Below, piece by piece: positions 60,772-64,000 of a stretch of 64,000 nt of DNA (position 1 is the first letter of the stretch; each line of letters begins with the position of its first letter). The DNA is from Batkoa obscura (lineage: Eukaryota > Entomophthoromycota > Entomophthoromycetes > Entomophthorales > Batkoaceae). The position numbers and the translations under genes were made by a program. A model generated the notes under the pieces. It saw only the letters and a program-made list of their open reading frames with translations, was not told where the DNA came from and ran no database searches. The stretch spans positions 62,001-126,000 of the forward strand of contig JASVEC010000032.1 of assembly GCA_030770535.1 (NCBI GenBank), in the 5' to 3' direction.

Positions 60772-62628
60772 TCAGATAGTGCCTCTAAGGAGTGTAAGGA
60801 TGGTATTTAAAAACTCTTGGGCCATAGGAAAATGAGGAATAGCATTTGCCAATAAATCTAATCCTTTCTTAGCATAAAATAGAGCATCAATCTCTTCATT
60901 TAAGTTAAAATTAAAGCCGGACTCTTTTTTAAAGTCGAAATTGGCATCAATGCCATTAGCATCAACATTGGTACTTAAGTTAGCCTCATTCTCGTCCTTT
61001 TCCTTCAAACCTTGCTTCTGATAAACAGTTTTTATTAACGCAACAATGGCGTTAGATAAGCAATAGAATCTGTATGTAATGCCATACTTGTAAAAATTAA
61101 TATTCAGCTTTTCAGCGGCTAAGATGATGGCGATACAAGCCATCAATGATCGTTGCTGAACTTTGTCCACTCGCTTTGCATTTGGGACTTTTAAGTAAAC
61201 ATTGCAACATTCTAAAACAGAATTATTATAAAAGATAGTATGGTACAAAAAAAACTTTTCACATAATTTAAATACCCATAAAGGTTGATTATCATATACT
61301 CTTTTCATTTCTTGATAATAATTTTCATCGAACTTTGCCAATTTCAGCAATGTTTTGGTTAAAGTTTTTAATAAAAAGTCTCGCTCTATTTGAAATCTTT
61401 TCCTTTTTAAGTAGTCAATATTCAATAACAACTCGCTTAACAGTACTTTCCCTTTCCAGTAGATATATGACGCCCTCTTAAGCACTTGGTTATATTCAAA
61501 ATCGTTCTCATATTCCGATAGCCTATTCAGTGGTTTATATTCTGGATACGGTAGCTTCCATTCCCCAGCCTCAATCGACATTGGTCGGTTAATAACAAAT
61601 GGAAAAAATCGATCTTGAATACAACATGCCCACCACTGGTTATATCGGTGTCGTATCTCATCTTTGTTTAATTTTAAATTTTTTGGTGCTGGTAGGTGTA
61701 ATCCTAATAGACGACACATATGTATGCACATGGCCTGATTCATCCAAGATTTTTCAAACTCAGAAACGGCGGATTGATATTGGGCTAAGATTGTATATAC
61801 AGACACCACCTCCAAACTTGGTTTAAAATAGTTCTCTTTGAACTCAGCGACAGCAATTTGATCTAAAACTTGGTTTATATGATCATTGCATGTACTATTA
61901 GGTAAGTAACGGAAGCCTATAGATACAATGGCTTTGGTTATCATACTAGTGGGTTTCTTATAATATGATTCCTGGTTGATGACAGGGCAAAAATATGAGT
62001 AAAATTGGAAATAAGCCTTAACGCATTGTTGAATAAAGTATTGTTTTTCCAAACTTTCTTCGGTATAAATAATATCAGGCAACGTTAAAGTTTTAATTGG
62101 ATTAATGTTGATCTTGATTTGTTTTCTTTTTAATTCTAATAAATTAAATGTGAAATACATCATCAATAAATTCCCTGCTGGATTTTGCCCTGTATATTCT
62201 AAAGTGCCATCTGCATAAATGAATAGGTTCTTCTTCCCTTCATCTAATCTTGAACTGCCTAATATCATTTTAAATAATGCCATACTCTTCCAGTTACCCA
62301 TCCTTAAATTATTATTATTACAATTTAAATTAGTATTTGTATTATCAACGTTGGTGTTAATAAAGTTCTTGTTCTTTTTCGTTTGTTTAATTATCTCGCT
62401 CTTCTCATCGCCTTTATCTTTAGTATTAATATGAAATTTCATTTGAAATACTTTTATCTTGCTGTTTTCTCCTTCATTTACATACTTTAATTTTGTCCTT
62501 ACTTTATTAACTTCTACTTTTTTACTTACGGGCTCATTCTTATTACTTGTATACAATATATACTTTGCTCCCATCTCATTGATGATTTGTGGCTTCTCAT
62601 TATGCGATACAAATTTGACTTTTTTCAT
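60772..62628 (-). CDS. Fungal-specific transcription factor core protein without a zinc cluster (paralogue 2)
   Basis: 618 residues, single exon. The Fungal_trans core follows its paralogue at 8816-10513: GNWKSMALFKMILGSS, FIYADGTLEYTGQNPAGNLL, CVKAYFQFYSYFCPVINQES, FKENYFKPSLEVVSVYTILA and CRLLGLHLPAPKNLKLNKDE. It continues with WWACCIQDRFFPFVINRP, then EAGEWKLPYPEY and a terminal DALFYAKKGLDLLANAIPHF. There is no Cys6 cluster at the N-terminus and no extra upstream exon is visible. The first 100 residues are basic and Asn/Thr-rich with EMGAKYILYTSNKN, matching the paralogue's GRYMVYSSKRK. A Gly-poor acidic insert (LKEKDENEANLSTNVD) precedes the C-terminus. DNA binding by this protein is unproven. 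Confidence 0.87.
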   Translation of the reverse strand: MKKVKFVSHNEKPQIINEMGAKYILYTSNKNEPVSKKVEVNKVRTKLKYVNEGENSKIKVFQMKFHINTKDKGDEKSEIIKQTKKNKNFINTNVDNTNTNLNCNNNNLRMGNWKSMALFKMILGSSRLDEGKKNLFIYADGTLEYTGQNPAGNLLMMYFTFNLLELKRKQIKININPIKTLTLPDIIYTEESLEKQYFIQQCVKAYFQFYSYFCPVINQESYYKKPTSMITKAIVSIGFRYLPNSTCNDHINQVLDQIAVAEFKENYFKPSLEVVSVYTILAQYQSAVSEFEKSWMNQAMCIHMCRLLGLHLPAPKNLKLNKDEIRHRYNQWWACCIQDRFFPFVINRPMSIEAGEWKLPYPEYKPLNRLSEYENDFEYNQVLKRASYIYWKGKVLLSELLLNIDYLKRKRFQIERDFLLKTLTKTLLKLAKFDENYYQEMKRVYDNQPLWVFKLCEKFFLYHTIFYNNSVLECCNVYLKVPNAKRVDKVQQRSLMACIAIILAAEKLNINFYKYGITYRFYCLSNAIVALIKTVYQKQGLKEKDENEANLSTNVDANGIDANFDFKKESGFNFNLNEEIDALFYAKKGLDLLANAIPHFPMAQEFLNTILTLLRGTI

Positions 62629-63132
62629 TTTAAAAATTGGTTACCAGTTTTCCTCTACTTTCTATTTATACTTTTTAAAACTTGTTAAAGCACATGATTC
62701 TAGTCGATCATTTTCATTTTATTAAGTAGTTTAACTTTTAAACTAAGTTGTATTTTGTTCATAATTTTTTTAAAATTAAAGGAATTTATGTTTATCTCTT
62801 ATCCAGCTAATTTTAGTAGTAAAAATGGAATTTGAAGCTAATTTTAATCGCCCTTAAACTTTTGTTAGAATTCGATATTCCTTGGTTATCTCTTAAAACT
62901 ATTCTTGAAGTCTGTTTTATACATCTCCGTTAAATATTTTAGTTTTTAGGCTTGGCTAAAATTTTAGCCTTTCTAGATTTTGACACGAATTAATTTTTTA
63001 ACTAGTCATTATTTTAACTTTAAACTAACAATTTCTATCATATCAGCAATCTTTATTTATTAAAATCGATAAAAACATAGTTGATAACAGCAATGAGCTT
63101 ACAGCACTGAGTTTGGTTTTTTGTTTAAAAAA
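62629..63132. other. Intergenic DNA, no gene seen
   Basis: Contains the promoter region of the transcription-factor-like gene (left) and the end of GST copy 3 (right). The plus-strand open frame at 62459-62725 is an antisense shadow of the gene's N-terminal region. Confidence 0.5.
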
Positions 63133-63926
63133 CTAAGGCTTAAAAGAGGCAGCATAACCACCATAAAGATTTTGAATTGAGCTAAACCAATTATTTAAGC
63201 TAGGGTCTTTATGATTAGTAACAATAGCATTGAAAGTTTCAATGGAAGCCATTTGAACAAATTTGAGATGGCCAAACAAAATATAATCTGAATAAGTCAC
63301 TTTATCACCTTCCAAAAATTTACTATCAGCCAATGTTATTCTGTACGATAAAAGCATTTTTTCAACATCGACTTTATGGTCCTCTTTTTTACCAGCGAGA
63401 TTTTCTAAACTGGTTCGATACAATGCTTGACGCGAATCTCGAAAATATTTACGATCTTTTTCGTCTTCGATTGAATTGTAGATATCTAACACCACAGATC
63501 TAAATAATGGTAGAAAGTTACACGAAGAGTTCTCTAAAAAAGTAGCAAAATGACGGCCGTTGGGGAAGAGTGGATTTTCAGGATAGTTAGCTTCAAGGTA
63601 AATAGCAATTTTCGGGGAGTCATATATATAACTTCCATCATCAAACTTAATAAATGGGATCTTATTCCATTCACCATTACTTTTACAATAAATTAAATTG
63701 ATAAACTGATACTAGTAATAGATACCTTAATTTTGTAATTTCTTCTTTAACAGAGGCTACTTTAAAGCTATGATGCTCGAAGTCTATACTCTAATAAATT
63801 TAGCTTATACTTGTTTTGAAAATTAAATTTATTTACTTTGTGCTTCAAAGCCATCACACTTCGCCATGCAAATGGACTAAAGTGTTTACCATTTGGTTTG
63901 TTTACTAAATCATAGAATTGGATCAT
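63133..63926 (-). CDS. Glutathione S-transferase-like protein (GST copy 3)
   Basis: Three exons, complement(join(63133..63679,63726..63790,63837..63926)), exactly 234 codons, the same length as copy 1. Features: SPFAWRSVMALKHK, IDFEHHSFKVASVKEEIT, NKIPFIKFDDGSYIYDSPKI, AIYLEANYPENPLFPNGRHF, then LADSKFLEGDKVTYSDYILF and a terminal WFSSIQNLYGGYAASFKP. The cis-Pro (KIPF) and the D-S glutathione-binding pair are intact. The first two introns sit at the same positions as in copy 1, but the third (in the G-E/D-K-TYSD segment) is absent. Substrate unknown. Confidence 0.9.
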
Positions 63927-64000
63927 TTTTATTTGCTTTGTAACTCACAGTCGATTATTTTGGTGTTATTTATATACTATCAAAACCATGATATCCCCAC

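Noticed and set aside
61599-62725. Plus-strand open frames opposite the second transcription-factor paralogue
   Set aside because: Antisense to a long conserved protein; hydrophobic composition is explained by the complementary codons.

Overview
This window looks like a stretch of a very AT-rich, intron-bearing fungal nuclear genome. Evidence for a fungus: two proteins with the fungal-specific transcription factor core, an Ssr4-type SWI/SNF-RSC subunit, a Rax1-like RGS/membrane protein, and spliceosomal Cef1 and Snu23. Introns are mostly about 40-80 nt, with GT(A)AGT donors, TACTAAT/AACTAAT-like branch sites and TAG/CAG acceptors. A clear SMG1 kinase, which ascomycete yeasts lack, together with the base composition, points to an early-diverging lineage; an entomophthoroid fungus such as Conidiobolus is a reasonable guess but is not proven.

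Layout. 1-4.4 kb: ribosomal proteins eL33 and eS27 (minus strand, multi-exon, neither visible as a long ORF) and an intron-containing tRNA-Tyr. 4.4-10.5 kb: a three-SH3 adaptor of CIN85/CD2AP architecture (plus), convergent with a transcription-factor-like protein that has no zinc cluster. 10.5-13.4 kb: gene-poor DNA with decayed remnants. 13.4-19.7 kb: a secreted degenerate NodB-fold protein and a 1,489-residue gelsolin-repeat protein. 21.2 kb: a small secreted lysine-rich protein. 23.1-31.1 kb: SMG1, whose first exon appears to carry a PABP-binding PAM2 motif. 32-34.7 kb: decayed genes and mobile elements. 34.9-38.5 kb: 3-hydroxyacyl-CoA dehydrogenase, a small RRM protein and Ssr4. 39.5-42.9 kb: an RGS/membrane protein and a broken paralogue split by a MITE. 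44.2 kb: a Nem1/Dullard-type phosphatase. 45-51.7 kb: two stand-alone receiver-domain proteins among MITEs and a long fold-back. 52.5-55.1 kb: a GST and a decayed GST copy. 55.4-59.9 kb: BolA3, then Snu23 and Cef1 in divergent orientation. 60.1-64 kb: a MITE, a second zinc-cluster-less transcription-factor paralogue and a third GST.

The intergenic DNA carries a family of about 100-bp elements with TGGGGATGT...ACATCCCCA ends and 2-bp TA/TT flanking duplications (eleven near-complete copies and two partial ones). One copy interrupts the RGS paralogue exactly. The genes do not form one pathway, but RNA handling recurs: eL33, eS27, tRNA-Tyr, SMG1, the RRM protein, Snu23 and Cef1. The most notable points are the PAM2-SMG1 fusion, the MITE family and its precise gene insertion, the hairpin-forming fold-back at 50.4 kb, and several degenerate or stand-alone domain proteins.
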